Shown here in pieces: positions 8,287 to 18,562 of a stretch of DNA of 64,000 bases. Made by a program: the position numbers and the translations under genes. Each line of letters opens with the position of its first letter. Position 1 is the first letter of the stretch. Below the pieces are notes generated by a model. That model was not told the DNA's origin, did no database searches, and saw only the letters and a program-made list of their open reading frames with translations. The DNA is from Spirosoma aerolatum (GTDB taxonomy: Bacteria; Bacteroidota; Bacteroidia; Cytophagales; Spirosomataceae), in the NCBI RefSeq assembly GCF_002056795.1, contig NZ_CP020104.1:7077501-7141500 (forward strand), in the 5' to 3' direction.

Positions 8287-8321
8287 AAGTAGGTAACTTT
8301 GTAAAGTTGCCTACTTTTTTT
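8287..8321 (+). terminator. Rho-independent terminator before the ABC gene
   Basis: Arms AAGTAGGTAACTTT (8287-8300) and AAAGTTGCCTACTT (8303-8316), with one wobble and a 2-nt gap, are followed by a T run to 8321. It ends the Thr-rich gene. Its second arm contains a TTG in frame with the next gene, so that start is rejected in favour of ATG 8322. Confidence 0.85.
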
Positions 8322-9743
8322 ATGTCACTTTCTGCTGAGTTGATTACGCTAAATGGCCTGACTGTCCGTCGAAGTGGCCAGCCTGTTTTAACTGATTTAA
8401 CCTTTACACTCCGTCCAGGCGAATGCTGGGCCGTAGTAGGTCCAACGGGTAGTGGTAAAACCACATTTTTACAGACGCTTGCCGGGCAATTTCATGCGCC
8501 ACCAGATACACTCATGCGACAGGCGCGCACAGAGTTCGTGTCGTTCAAAGAAGAATCCAGCCGCTTTTCCTACAGCAGTTATTTCTACCAACAACGCTAT
8601 CAGGCTACCATGAGCGACGAAGGCACAGACGGTAGCTATTCATCGACCCCAACCTTACGCGACTTCTTGCAACTGACCAATACGGAGGAATCAGCAACGC
8701 TGGTCGACCGTTTAGGTTTATCTCCATTGCTCAATCGATCGTTCATCAAGTTATCCAACGGTCAGACTCGTAAAGCTCGCATTGGCAAAGCCCTGCTAAA
8801 ACACCCGTCCGTTCTATTGCTGGATAGCCCTTTTGTGGGTCTCGATGCCATTTCCCGTGCGGAACTAACCGATTGGCTCGGTGAACTCATGCACCACGGG
8901 TTAACACTTATGCTAGTCAAAGAGCCCGATGATATTCCGGCGTTTGTAACACACGTGGTCGTGCTGGAGAAGGGGCGAATTGCCTGGTCTGGCCCCAAAG
9001 AAGCCTATCAATATAGCCCGCCAGAGCCTCCATCGATAGCCCCCCCAGCCTTACAGGTCTCGGCTCCAGCACCCGACTTTGAAGAGGCCTTTCGCCTTTG
9101 TGATGTAACGGTACGTTATGGCGACACCATCATCCTCGATCACATCGGCTGGACGGTTCGGACTGGTGAACGATGGGCCTTGTTTGGCCGGAATGGGGCT
9201 GGTAAGTCTGTGCTGCTTAGTCTGCTATATGGCGACCATCCGCAGGCTTATTCGAATGATGTGCGTGTATTCGGCCATCGACGCGGGAAGTCGGGCGAAA
9301 GCATTTGGGATGTAAAACGTCGTATCGGCTTTATTTCGCCCGAATTACATCTTTATTTCCCTCAAAATCTGACCGCTCGTCAGGTAGCCCTTACCGGGCT
9401 GACCGATACGCTTACCCCTCCCAGCCAGGTTGCAGCTGTTTCTGAAGTGGATTTATCGTCCTTGTTTGCTTATTTCGGGCTGACCCAATTGCTTCACCGC
9501 TCGTTTGGCACACTGTCGGCAGGTGAGCAGCGATTGATATTGCTGATTCGAGCCTTTTTAAAAAATGCCCCTGTTCTACTTCTCGACGAACCGTTTCAAG
9601 CCATCGACCATAGCCATGTTCAGCTGGCCAGGCAGTTGATCGACAGTTTTACCAATAAAACAATCCTGTTCGTTACGCACGACCAATCTGAACTGCCGGG
9701 CAGCATCAATCAGGTCTTTTCTATTCATGTTACTGCTTCTTAA
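8322..9743 (+). CDS. ModF/PhrA-like protein with two ABC ATPase domains
   Basis: A 473-residue cytoplasmic protein with two complete ABC nucleotide-binding domains in tandem. Domain 1 (about residues 5-235) has Walker A GPTGSGKTTF, signature LSNGQTRKARIGKALL and Walker B SVLLLDSPF. Domain 2 (about 255-470) has Walker A GRNGAGKSVL, signature LSAGEQRLILLIRAFL and Walker B VLLLDEPF. Length and layout match ModF (PhrA) of the molybdate cluster, but no permease or molybdate-binding gene is nearby, so the transport link is not supported here. In domain 1 the Walker B Glu is replaced (LLLDSPF), suggesting a weakened catalytic site. The ATG directly follows the T run of the upstream terminator. Confidence 0.85.
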   Translation: MSLSAELITLNGLTVRRSGQPVLTDLTFTLRPGECWAVVGPTGSGKTTFLQTLAGQFHAPPDTLMRQARTEFVSFKEESSRFSYSSYFYQQRYQATMSDEGTDGSYSSTPTLRDFLQLTNTEESATLVDRLGLSPLLNRSFIKLSNGQTRKARIGKALLKHPSVLLLDSPFVGLDAISRAELTDWLGELMHHGLTLMLVKEPDDIPAFVTHVVVLEKGRIAWSGPKEAYQYSPPEPPSIAPPALQVSAPAPDFEEAFRLCDVTVRYGDTIILDHIGWTVRTGERWALFGRNGAGKSVLLSLLYGDHPQAYSNDVRVFGHRRGKSGESIWDVKRRIGFISPELHLYFPQNLTARQVALTGLTDTLTPPSQVAAVSEVDLSSLFAYFGLTQLLHRSFGTLSAGEQRLILLIRAFLKNAPVLLLDEPFQAIDHSHVQLARQLIDSFTNKTILFVTHDQSELPGSINQVFSIHVTAS

Positions 9744-9981
9744 AAATCAAATAAATCCTTTTAACGGCTTTTGGTATACACTTAATTAAACTTGTAGTCT
9801 TCTATAATCGTAATGGTATCCTTTTGTAAACAAAATGGCCTTTATGTTGGCATGGTTTATGAGGCATACCCCGGTCATTTCCCCTAGGCTTCTGAACTGA
9901 CCATTCACTCACAAAATCGATAAGGGAATCCGATAAATCCCTCGATCAATCAGGTTCATTTACTAAAAAAATGGGCTTGGC

Positions 9982-12174
9982 ATGAAATTCGTCCTATATC
10001 GTATCAAGCAACGTATATTGATGAGGAAACGACTACTGTATATATTTATCGAAAGGTATGGGTGGATAGTCGTCTGGCTACTTTCGTGGTCAGGCGCCAT
10101 GGCTACGTCGAACAACTATAGCCCAGCCGATACCTGCCTACACCCCGAACCACCCATAATTACGGGTTCTGCCAAAGCAATTTGCCGCAATGAAGTTGTT
10201 TCGTTAACCGCTACTGGCTGTTCGGGAACAGTCATCTGGTCGAACGGCGACACAGGACCAACAATCAGCGTAAAACCACAGCAAACAACAAAATATACCG
10301 CTATTTGCCGGGCAAAACCTGGGTGTATCAGTTGCTTTGCCGACGTCTGGAAAATTACAGTCAATACGCCCGAAGCCCCCACAGTAACGACGTCGTCAAA
10401 ACTGGTTTGCCCTGGCCAGACAGTAACCTTAACGGCAACTAATTGTACCGGAACCGTTCACTGGATTAGTCAGGATGGGAGTGAACAAACTGTCGGAAAA
10501 ACCTGGACAACTGCCTTACAGACGACGACCGCTTTCAGGGCCACCTGCGAGCAAAACAATTGCACAAGCAATCCATCCATTCCTCGTGCCGTCGAAGTAG
10601 CCGCTCCCCAAACGCCCGTCGTTACTACCGACAGGCGTGATATATGCGCAGGCCAGACGATCCGACTGACGGCTTCGGGCTGCCTCGGAAACATTCGCTG
10701 GACCGATGGAGCCGAAGGACTAACCCGAACAGTAACGCCTTACTCATCAATTAACTATCGGGCTATTTGTCAAATTGGTTCATGCCAGAGTGACAGCTCT
10801 CAGGCCGTTTCGATAACCGTTCGATCGGCCAGCAACCCGCTCAACCTGCAAACCAAGTTAACAAGTAACTGTCCTTTTCAAACCGTTGATCTGTCGAAGG
10901 CAATTATCAACAAAGACGCTTCGATACAACGGTATGAATTTCGAACCGAAGCCTCGCTACTCGCCCCGGCAGTACAATCACCTGGAGCCGTGGGAGCAGG
11001 AACCTATTACCTATTTGGCCGAACAGTTGATGGGTGTTATACAGAGCCGATAGCCATCGTTGCCACCATCAAACCCTGCCAGAACGCAATACCTCCCTGC
11101 CTAAGCAACCCAGCTTTCGTAGCCATCCGACTCGACTCACTCGACCCGGCAAAAGGCGTTGTTCGTTTAACGGCACAGCTAGGAGGCTCGGCCAATAACC
11201 CCTCCTGGCAGAGTGACGGCGGGGGCTTATTTACTAATACCGAAACCAAGGCCCGCTATCTACTCTCTGAGGCCGACCGTCAACGAGGAGCCACATTGTT
11301 TACGGTGTCTATAGCAGACCCGGATGGTGATGGGCCTTGTGTGGGTGCATCGGCCCAAAAACTGGTGATGACATCTTCACGCGAACTTGTGGGACTTAGC
11401 AAAAAAGTAGCTGAACCGATCTGGCTAACCGAAAACCAAAAACGCCTGGTTGAGCTTACATATCAACTCACCGTTGCCAACCTTGGTAAGCAGGCCTTAA
11501 CAGGTATACAACTAGCCGATGATCTGGACGCAGCTTTTTCGGGGGCTGGTGCTCAGATTCAATCGGTCAACGTTCGCGTCGATAGCGATCTGGTTATAAA
11601 CAAGAACTATACTGGGCTAGGCACCGATACCATTTTAGTAACCGGAGGAACATTACAGGCGGGTGAACAGGCTCATGCGTGGTTGACGGTCCGATTGGAT
11701 GTAAGCCAGGCAAACACCCTGACATTCACCAATAAAGCGATGGCCCAGGCTGTCGATGCAACGGGCAACATCTGCCGCGACCGGTCGACCAATGGTCTTG
11801 ACACCGACCCTGACCAGAATGGCAACCCAGCCGATAACGATGAACCGACCGTTATCTCGCTGCATTCGGTACAGGGCGAAGACTATTCGAGCGTTTTCAT
11901 TCCGGAAGGTTTTTCGCCCAACGGCGACGGAGTGAATGATCGATTCGTGATTCAGAATGTTCCTACAGGGATAACCATACAGGTAGAGATTTACAACCGA
12001 TGGGGGCATCTGGTTTATCAGAATATGAATTACAAAAATGACTGGGACGGCACATCCAATCAGGGCGTCAAAACTGCCGATAGTCGACAGGGGTTGCCAG
12101 ATGGTACGTACTATTACCAGATTCGACTCAGCGACGGACGCGAATTTGTTCGGTTCCTGACCTTAGTAAGATAA
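9982..12174 (+). CDS. secreted Ig-like repeat protein with type B (CHU_C) type IX sorting domain
   Basis: A 730-residue surface or secreted protein. A hydrophobic signal segment lies near residues 27-42; an ATG at 10021 would give a shorter, more usual signal. Then come at least three related modules of about 75-80 residues, each with cysteines around L-T-A-x-x-C-x-G-x-x-x-W (for example LTATGCSGTVIW, LTATNCTGTVHW and LTASGCLGNIRW). A DUF11-like adhesion segment follows around residues 470-620. The C-terminus is a gliding-motility-associated sorting domain: IPEGFSPNGDGVNDRF, YNRWGHLVYQ, NDWDGT and LPDGTYYYQIRL. That domain directs export through the type IX system. The PorE-like gene follows 76 bp downstream on the same strand. 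Confidence 0.9.
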   Translation: MKFVLYRIKQRILMRKRLLYIFIERYGWIVVWLLSWSGAMATSNNYSPADTCLHPEPPIITGSAKAICRNEVVSLTATGCSGTVIWSNGDTGPTISVKPQQTTKYTAICRAKPGCISCFADVWKITVNTPEAPTVTTSSKLVCPGQTVTLTATNCTGTVHWISQDGSEQTVGKTWTTALQTTTAFRATCEQNNCTSNPSIPRAVEVAAPQTPVVTTDRRDICAGQTIRLTASGCLGNIRWTDGAEGLTRTVTPYSSINYRAICQIGSCQSDSSQAVSITVRSASNPLNLQTKLTSNCPFQTVDLSKAIINKDASIQRYEFRTEASLLAPAVQSPGAVGAGTYYLFGRTVDGCYTEPIAIVATIKPCQNAIPPCLSNPAFVAIRLDSLDPAKGVVRLTAQLGGSANNPSWQSDGGGLFTNTETKARYLLSEADRQRGATLFTVSIADPDGDGPCVGASAQKLVMTSSRELVGLSKKVAEPIWLTENQKRLVELTYQLTVANLGKQALTGIQLADDLDAAFSGAGAQIQSVNVRVDSDLVINKNYTGLGTDTILVTGGTLQAGEQAHAWLTVRLDVSQANTLTFTNKAMAQAVDATGNICRDRSTNGLDTDPDQNGNPADNDEPTVISLHSVQGEDYSSVFIPEGFSPNGDGVNDRFVIQNVPTGITIQVEIYNRWGHLVYQNMNYKNDWDGTSNQGVKTADSRQGLPDGTYYYQIRLSDGREFVRFLTLVR

Positions 12175-12250
12175 CTTTTGTAGCAATGATTTTTGGCCAA
12201 TTTCGTTTTTCGTAGGGAGATCGTGTAGCTGGCCGTAGGGGGTAATACCA

Positions 12251-14701
12251 ATGAGTAACAAGTGGATCGTATGGATCATAGGCGGGTTTCTGTGGCTAAG
12301 CAGTTTACAGACTTGGGCACAGGTAGACTCGTTGCTGCAGCAGGCCGACCGTCTGCTCAGCTATAAGGCCTATGGCCGAGCTATTGAAGCCTACTCGCAG
12401 CTATTGAACGAGCAGGCCGATCAGCTCACGCCCACGCAAAAAATAACTGTACAAAGTCAGTTGGCTTCTGCCTACCACCAGGTTGGCGATGGGGCAAAAG
12501 CTGAGCGCTATTATCGGGAAGCCCTGGCCGCTAATCCTGACCCTAACCCTCAACTACTTCTGCTTTTTGCCCAGACGCTGGTCGGCAATGGTAAGTTCCA
12601 GGAAGGGCAGAAAATGTTTGAGCGTTATGAACAACTCAAAGACAAACAACCACCCCGCGCAGCTATAACGGCTTCGACGGCAGGCAGCTCTTCGGCAAGC
12701 CTTCGTAAGGAGCCGGTTAAGTACCGACTGGAGTTTCTGGATTTCAACACATCGGGAGAAGAGTTCAGCCCGGCCTATTACCAGGATGGCCTCGTCTATG
12801 TGGCCGGTAAAAAGGGAGGGTCAGCCATCGAAACCACAGGCAGTGGTGGCGGGGCAGGCTACCTTGATCTCTTTTACTTACCCAATCGGAACAACCTGAA
12901 GGTGAGCAGCATTCTCAATACCGACGGCACCACCAGCCGCCCTGTAAATACTCCTGCCCGAGATGACCGCTCCGCCGGAAACTACAGCCGTCAAACGCCG
13001 AATGATTCGCCGACTATACCCAATTTTGGCCAGGGCATCAACATTTCAGAAGGGCTGGGCTACGCAGCGAATGCGAGTTCGCAGAATGTTTCCAAACGCT
13101 TCAGCCAGACGCTGAACACCAAATATCATGAAGGGCCAGCTACATTCTCGCACGACGGCTCACAGATCATTTTTACCCGTAACAATTACAATAACGGTCG
13201 AGCCAGTAAGAGTTCGGAGGGGGTCAATAAGCTTAAACTGTACACGGCTGTTCAGGAAAATGGCGCCTGGACCGACATTGTCGAACTGCCGTTCAATAGT
13301 GATGAGTATTCGGTGGGGCATCCGACCCTGAACAAGAGTGACGAACTGCTCTATTTCTCTTCGGATATGCCCGGTGGCTTTGGTGGAACCGACCTGTATG
13401 TAACGCGCTTCCAGAATGGAAAATGGAGCCGGCCTGTCAATCTGGGCAGTACCATTAACTCGAAAGGAAACGAATTATTCCCGTTTGCCGATGATGCAGG
13501 TAATCTCTACTTTTCTTCCGATGGCCGAAAGGGACTGGGTGGACTGGATATTTATTATGCTACCTTAACCAATGGAATAACCGTTCAGTCAATTGAACAT
13601 CTGGATGCGCCCATCAATTCACCACAGGACGACTTTGGTCTCATCACCGATGCCAATCGAAAAGCGGGTTATTTCAGTACAAACCGACGCGATGGCAGCG
13701 ACGACATTTATCGGTTTGTCCGCGAAAGCTCTCTGTATGGGTGCCGCGACCTGACCATTCGATTATACGACACCTTTACCGATCAGCCTTTAGATAGCGT
13801 CAGTGTGCTGGTGAAGTCCAATGCAGATGGGCAACCCGACCAAACCCTGCTAAGTGACCAGAACGGCCTCGTTCGCATTTGTCTTCCCGGAAGTAATACG
13901 TTTACCTTCAAAGCCAGCCGCGATGGGTATATCAACAGTACCGTTGGTTTCACAACTCGTTCATTAGTCGATGATCAGCCCAGCCGACTGGAAATCGGCT
14001 TATTGAAGCCAACCGTTCCGGTCGATACCATTTCAGAAGCGCAATCGACACCTGCCCCCGCCCTTACCCAATCACGCATTCAGGGGACTGTTTTAGGCGA
14101 CAATAACCGCAAGCCACTCGCCGGGGTGAAAGTACGTCTTCGGAATGAATGCGATAATTCGATAAAAGAATACATAACCGGGGCCGATGGCCATTACTCG
14201 TTCGACATCAACGAGGGTTGCGATTATACGTTGATTGCTTCAAAGCCATCCTTTGGTACCAATACCAGCAAAATCAAAAAGATAGCTCCCAAGGCAAAGC
14301 CCAAGGAACTGTCGGCTGACCTGAAAATGCTGAGTGTGGGCGATGTGGTTACGATTGATAATATTTATTACGATCTCGATCAGTTCAGCCTCCGTCCTGC
14401 GGCCATGCGTGAACTGGATAAGGTTGTGGCTACCATGCGAAAATATCCGTCGCTAATCATTGAAATCCGGTCGCATACCGACAGCCGGGGCGATGCAGAG
14501 CGGAACAAGGCCCTGTCGCTGGAGCGAGCCAAACAGGTTGCGAATTACCTGGTTTCCAAAGGCATTAGCCGTCGGCGAATGGCTACCCTGGGCATGGGTG
14601 AATCGCAGCTCGTCAATAACTGCACCGATGGTGTGATCTGTACCGAAGCCGAACACCAGCGAAATCGCCGAACCGAATTTAAAGTTGTCTCCATCAAGTA
14701 A
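12251..14701 (+). CDS. PorE-like OmpA family protein (TPR, PD40 propeller, regulatory domain, OmpA)
   Basis: An 816-residue envelope protein with a signal peptide ending near TWAQVDS. TPR-like helices (about residues 25-135) start with LLQQADRLLSYKAYGRAIEAY. A PD40-type propeller (about 155-495) has blades such as GPATFSHDGSQIIFTRN, LLYFSSDMPGGFGGTDLYV and LYFSSDGRKGLGGLDIYY. A carboxypeptidase-regulatory-like domain (about 610-690) and an OmpA peptidoglycan-binding domain (about 700-816, with IEIRSHTDSRGDAERNKALS and RAKQVANYL) follow. This domain order is that described for PorE of the type IX secretion system. No PorP/SprF gene lies beside it, so it may be a paralogue devoted to the preceding type B substrate. 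Confidence 0.87.
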   Translation: MSNKWIVWIIGGFLWLSSLQTWAQVDSLLQQADRLLSYKAYGRAIEAYSQLLNEQADQLTPTQKITVQSQLASAYHQVGDGAKAERYYREALAANPDPNPQLLLLFAQTLVGNGKFQEGQKMFERYEQLKDKQPPRAAITASTAGSSSASLRKEPVKYRLEFLDFNTSGEEFSPAYYQDGLVYVAGKKGGSAIETTGSGGGAGYLDLFYLPNRNNLKVSSILNTDGTTSRPVNTPARDDRSAGNYSRQTPNDSPTIPNFGQGINISEGLGYAANASSQNVSKRFSQTLNTKYHEGPATFSHDGSQIIFTRNNYNNGRASKSSEGVNKLKLYTAVQENGAWTDIVELPFNSDEYSVGHPTLNKSDELLYFSSDMPGGFGGTDLYVTRFQNGKWSRPVNLGSTINSKGNELFPFADDAGNLYFSSDGRKGLGGLDIYYATLTNGITVQSIEHLDAPINSPQDDFGLITDANRKAGYFSTNRRDGSDDIYRFVRESSLYGCRDLTIRLYDTFTDQPLDSVSVLVKSNADGQPDQTLLSDQNGLVRICLPGSNTFTFKASRDGYINSTVGFTTRSLVDDQPSRLEIGLLKPTVPVDTISEAQSTPAPALTQSRIQGTVLGDNNRKPLAGVKVRLRNECDNSIKEYITGADGHYSFDINEGCDYTLIASKPSFGTNTSKIKKIAPKAKPKELSADLKMLSVGDVVTIDNIYYDLDQFSLRPAAMRELDKVVATMRKYPSLIIEIRSHTDSRGDAERNKALSLERAKQVANYLVSKGISRRRMATLGMGESQLVNNCTDGVICTEAEHQRNRRTEFKVVSIK

Positions 14702-14762
14702 ATGATGAACTATAGCATCCTATTTTTACATCATCGTGTAAAAGCTTTAATTCATCCTTCAT

Positions 14763-15569
14763 TTGATTGCGTTTCCAACCTGTAAAATCAACATTGGCCT
14801 TCGGATCACCGAAAAACGGCCGGATGGCTACCATAATCTACAATCCTGTTTTTATCCCGTAAGCTGGGGGGATATACTGGAAACTATTCCAGCCACTGAT
14901 TTTAGCTTCAGCAGCAGTGGTCTGCCTATTCCGGGTGATGGCCAAACGAATCTGTGCGTTCGGGCCTACAATCTACTGAAGACCGATTTTGACCTGCCCC
15001 CTGTGTCCATGCATTTACACAAGATTGTGCCTATTGGAGCGGGGTTAGGCGGTGGCTCGGCCGATGCAGCATTCACACTGAAATTGCTGAATGACCAGTT
15101 TGGCCTTGGCTTAGGCATCGCCCAGTTGGAGGATTATGCCCGGACGTTGGGAAGTGACTGTGCCTTTTTTGTTCAGAATCGCCCCCTGTATTGCCTGGAG
15201 AAAGGTGATGTTTTCTCAGAGATTTCGGTTAATCTGACTGGCTATTATGTCCTGCTCGTTTACCCCAATCTGGCTATCTCAACGGCCGAAGCGTATGCAG
15301 GTGTTCGACCACATCAACCCGAACTGTCGTTGTTCGAACAGTTACAGGCACCAATCGATAACTGGCGCAATACCATTCATAACGATTTCGAAGACAGCCT
15401 ATTTCCCAAGTATCCACGTTTAGCCGACATCAAACAACAACTGTATGAGGAAGGAGCTGTTTATGCGAGCATGAGCGGGTCCGGGTCTACCCTATACGGC
15501 ATTTTTAATGCACCTATACCCATGCCAAACCAATTTCTGGACTACAACGTTTGGCAAGGGAAATTATAA
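14763..15569 (+). CDS. ispE: 4-diphosphocytidyl-2-C-methyl-D-erythritol kinase
   Basis: A 268-residue GHMP kinase that phosphorylates CDP-methylerythritol in the non-mevalonate isoprenoid pathway. The N-terminus reads IAFPTCKINIGLRITEKRPDGYHNL, with the Lys-Ile-Asn and D-G-Y-H motifs of IspE, and the ATP loop PIGAGLGGGSADAAF is at about residues 90-104. The C-terminal glycine motif is MSGSGSTLYGIF. The start is TTG at 14763: it gives the expected first residues, and no in-frame ATG lies close by. Length matches the family. The gene is followed by an oxidase subunit III-like gene 54 bp downstream. Confidence 0.93.
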   Translation: MIAFPTCKINIGLRITEKRPDGYHNLQSCFYPVSWGDILETIPATDFSFSSSGLPIPGDGQTNLCVRAYNLLKTDFDLPPVSMHLHKIVPIGAGLGGGSADAAFTLKLLNDQFGLGLGIAQLEDYARTLGSDCAFFVQNRPLYCLEKGDVFSEISVNLTGYYVLLVYPNLAISTAEAYAGVRPHQPELSLFEQLQAPIDNWRNTIHNDFEDSLFPKYPRLADIKQQLYEEGAVYASMSGSGSTLYGIFNAPIPMPNQFLDYNVWQGKL

Positions 15570-15623
15570 ATATCATCCAATCGTTACTATTCTAACAAGT
15601 CTTGATTAAGAACTTCTGTTTCC

Positions 15624-16238
15624 ATGAGCAACTTCGTGACCAAACGGCGTGAGCCGTCTCGTTTTATGGTCTGGTTGGGCATCGCCAGCAGTACGATGCT
15701 CTTCACAATGTTGTTGGTTACCTATGTTGTTCGTCAAACCGCGTCAGATTGGGCTACCGTAAAACTACCCCTCGTCTTTTTGGTTAGTACCGGTGTTATC
15801 CTGCTGAGCAGTTTAACACTTAACAATGCCAAACAGGCTTTCTGGCACGAACGATTTGGGAGTTATCGTACGAATCTGGCCACTACACTCGGGCTGGGTA
15901 TTCTGTTTATGTTGCTTCAGGGTTGGGGCTGGCGCGATCTGTTCAGAGCCGGCATTCGTTTGGAAGGCAACCCCGCTGGTAGCTTCATCTACATCATCTC
16001 CGGCCTGCATTTGCTGCATATACTGCTTGGGCTGATTCTACTGGGTATAGTCTTATGGGAAGCCTTACTCCGACGCCCGTATGTCGACGCCTTTGTCTAT
16101 AGTGTAAATCCGCCCAATCGGCTCAAGCTCAAACTCATTGCTTTGTACTGGCATTTTGTTGATGTGCTCTGGCTGGGCCTATTTTTATTTTTACTTGTCC
16201 ATCATGGCATCAACTGGGGGCTACCCATAGGACATTAG
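15624..16238 (+). CDS. heme-copper oxidase subunit III family protein
   Basis: A 204-residue membrane protein with about five hydrophobic helices. Family features are the N-terminal KRREPSRFMVWLGIASSTMLF, the FWHERFG loop, GLHLLHILLGLILLGIVLW with the paired His typical of subunit III, and the C-terminal LKLIALYWHFVDVLWLGLFLFLLV. The W-H-F-V-D-x-x-W motif is highly diagnostic. Subunit III stabilises the proton-pumping cytochrome c oxidase core. No subunit I or II gene is in the window, so this is a stand-alone copy or the main operon lies elsewhere. Confidence 0.88.
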   Translation: MSNFVTKRREPSRFMVWLGIASSTMLFTMLLVTYVVRQTASDWATVKLPLVFLVSTGVILLSSLTLNNAKQAFWHERFGSYRTNLATTLGLGILFMLLQGWGWRDLFRAGIRLEGNPAGSFIYIISGLHLLHILLGLILLGIVLWEALLRRPYVDAFVYSVNPPNRLKLKLIALYWHFVDVLWLGLFLFLLVHHGINWGLPIGH

Positions 16239-16368
16239 CTAATTTTAAGGCTTTATAGCGTTATTTGTAAGAGAATACGAATCAGAAAGTTAGTTCTGCT
16301 TTTGTAAGCATCATCCGCAAATCGAAAAGTAAGTTCACTCAATTAATCGAGTTAGGCATCTGAATTTC

Positions 16369-18345
16369 ATGAGAAAAATCGCTCTTTGGGCAGGCTTTTG
16401 GGCATTATGTGTCTCGTCCTTCGCTCAAACGTCTCCTTCGTCAACATCCACACCGGGTTCCAAATATGACCCACTGGCTCTATTTCATCCATTATTCAAC
16501 ATGCAACCGGGCAATGATTATCGAACCGGTAGTGGTGCTCCTGGCCCCAACTACTGGCAAAATCGCTCGGATTATCAGATCAATATTACGCTCGATGATC
16601 AGCAGAATTCTATTACAGGCGAAGTAACGATCACCTACAAAAACAACTCGCCGGAGTCATTAGCCTATTTGTGGCTTCAGCTAGATCAAAATGCGTTTAG
16701 CGATACCTCACGGGCCTCCAAAACGACTCCTGTTTCAGGTGGTCGGTTTGGCAATCAGGGTTTTGCGGGTGGGTTAACAATCTCTAATGTAACTGTCGAT
16801 CAGGGCAAAGGAAAGTTTTCAACCGTTCCTTATGTCATTACAGATACCCGCATGCAGGTTCGCCTGGCCGAGTCCGTAAAGCCCAAAGGTGACGTTATAA
16901 AAGTAAAAATTGCCTACTCCTTTAAAATTCCGGAATACGGTTCCGATCGGATGGGGCAACTCAAGCGGAAAGACGGCATCATTTACGAAATTGCCCAGTG
17001 GTATCCGCGTATGTGCGTTTACGATGATATTGAAGGCTGGAACGTACTCCCCTACTTAGGCGCTGGTGAGTTCTACCTGGATTATGGCGACTATGAATAC
17101 AGTATTACCGCTCCCTGGGATCATATCGTAGTTGGTTCCGGCGAGCTGCTCAACCCAAACGAAGTGCTAACGGCCGATCAACAGAAACGATTGGAACAGG
17201 CTCGTAAAAGTGACCAGACCGTAATCATTCGTGGAAAAGATGAAGTAACAAATGCCAACTCCCGCCCGAAAAAGTCAGGCACGCTTACCTGGAAATTTCG
17301 GTGTGAGAATAGCCGCGACGTAGCCTGGGCTTCGTCGCGCGCGTTTGTCTGGGACGCGGCCAGAATCAATCTCCCCAGTGGCAAAACTGCTCTTGCCCAA
17401 TCCGTTTACCCCGCCGAAAGTGCTACCAATGATTCGTGGAACCGCTCGACCGAATACGTAAAAGGCTGCGTTGAGTTCTACTCCAAATACCTCTATGAAT
17501 TTAGCTATCCCGTTGCTACAAATGTAGCTGGCATCGTAGGTGGAATGGAATATCCGGGCATCATCTTCTGCGACCATCGCGATAAAAAAGACGCGCTCTG
17601 GGGCGTTACCGACCACGAATTTGGGCACAACTGGTTCCCAATGATTGTGGGCAATAACGAACGAAAGTTCCCCTGGATGGACGAAGGCTTCAACACCTTT
17701 ATCAACGGGCTGTCGACGGCCAATTTTAATAAAGGAGAGTACAACCGCGAGCGGGGAACCATGCACGATCTGGCTCCTGCACTGGCCTTCCCAACTGAAC
17801 CAATTATGACCATCCCTGATGTGCAGCAGCCCAGAGCCTTAGGCATTTTGGCGTATTACAAGCCGGGTATCGGTCTGAAACTGCTGCGTGATGTGATTCT
17901 TGGCCCCGACCGTTTTGATTTTGCTTTTAAAAATTACGTGCAGCGCTGGGCGTTCAAGCACCCAACTCCCTATGATTTCTTCCGCAGTATCGAAGACGGT
18001 GCTGGCGAAGATCTGGGTTGGTTCTGGCGCGGCTTTTTCTACGAAACCTGGCGGCTGGACCAAGGCGTTAAAGACGTCAAATATGTAGATGGCAGCGCTG
18101 ACAAAGGCTCATTGATTACCATTGAAAACCTTGACAAAATGGCTATGCCTGCAACGATTGAGGTGACTGAAAGCAATGGCAAAAAAGGCCGGGTAAACTT
18201 ACCAATCGAAGTTTGGCAACGCGGTGGTTCCTGGACGCTTAAATACAGCTCGACATCGTCCATCAAGACCGTTGTGATTGACCCCGACGAAAAGCTGCCG
18301 GACATCAACCCCAAGAACAACACCTGGCGAGCCGAAGCGCAATAG
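16369..18345 (+). CDS. M1 family zinc metallopeptidase, secreted
   Basis: A 658-residue aminopeptidase-N-like enzyme. The signal peptide ends at about CVSSFAQTS. An M1 N-terminal beta domain spans roughly residues 60-330. The exopeptidase motif is GGMEYPGI (the counterpart of GAMEN), and the zinc site is HEFGH at 416-420 with the third ligand Glu 439 in WMDEGFNTF, exactly the HEXXH-x18-E spacing. A Tyr in [11 protein letters not shown] lies where the catalytic Tyr is expected. The C-terminal part is helical followed by a small beta segment. It should trim peptides in the periplasm. It is monocistronic, with a terminator-like hairpin 140 nt downstream. Confidence 0.93.
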   Translation: MRKIALWAGFWALCVSSFAQTSPSSTSTPGSKYDPLALFHPLFNMQPGNDYRTGSGAPGPNYWQNRSDYQINITLDDQQNSITGEVTITYKNNSPESLAYLWLQLDQNAFSDTSRASKTTPVSGGRFGNQGFAGGLTISNVTVDQGKGKFSTVPYVITDTRMQVRLAESVKPKGDVIKVKIAYSFKIPEYGSDRMGQLKRKDGIIYEIAQWYPRMCVYDDIEGWNVLPYLGAGEFYLDYGDYEYSITAPWDHIVVGSGELLNPNEVLTADQQKRLEQARKSDQTVIIRGKDEVTNANSRPKKSGTLTWKFRCENSRDVAWASSRAFVWDAARINLPSGKTALAQSVYPAESATNDSWNRSTEYVKGCVEFYSKYLYEFSYPVATNVAGIVGGMEYPGIIFCDHRDKKDALWGVTDHEFGHNWFPMIVGNNERKFPWMDEGFNTFINGLSTANFNKGEYNRERGTMHDLAPALAFPTEPIMTIPDVQQPRALGILAYYKPGIGLKLLRDVILGPDRFDFAFKNYVQRWAFKHPTPYDFFRSIEDGAGEDLGWFWRGFFYETWRLDQGVKDVKYVDGSADKGSLITIENLDKMAMPATIEVTESNGKKGRVNLPIEVWQRGGSWTLKYSSTSSIKTVVIDPDEKLPDINPKNNTWRAEAQ

Positions 18346-18377
18346 CACTGGTTATATCAAGTTAAACTACTTTTTTC

Positions 18378-18453
18378 GCTTTACCCCACCCCCCATCCAG
18401 GGTTGACTATAATTGACCTAAGCCCCCTTCGGGGGGTGGGGGTAAGGTAAAGC
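18378..18453. repeat. G/C-homopolymer inverted repeat
   Basis: GCTTTACCCCACCCCCC (18378-18394) faces GGGGGGTGGGGG followed by TAAGGTAAAGC (18431-18453). A small CCCCC-TTC-GGGGG hairpin is nested at the second arm. A related C-run/G-run hairpin occurs at 57546-57576. This looks like a dispersed intergenic element rather than a terminator, as no T run follows. Confidence 0.6.
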
Positions 18454-18487
18454 AAAATCCATAACCTGAATTAGTAGTAGTCTGCAA

Positions 18488-18526
18488 ATGAAAAAGACCT
18501 AGCGCTGATAGCTAGGTCTTTTTCAT
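18488..18526. terminator. bidirectional terminator between the M1 and desaturase genes
   Basis: Perfect 16-bp arms ATGAAAAAGACCTAGC (18488-18503) and its complement (18511-18526) flank a 7-nt loop, with A and T runs inside the arms on both sides. It sits between convergent genes ending at 18345 (+) and 18563 (-). Confidence 0.85.
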
Positions 18527-18562
18527 TGAATACGCTTGACTAAGTCAAAACAGGCGCTACGA

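Noticed and set aside
8322..9743. Molybdate transport function for the double ABC protein
   Set aside because: No permease, binding protein or molybdopterin gene is nearby, so only the ModF-like architecture is claimed.
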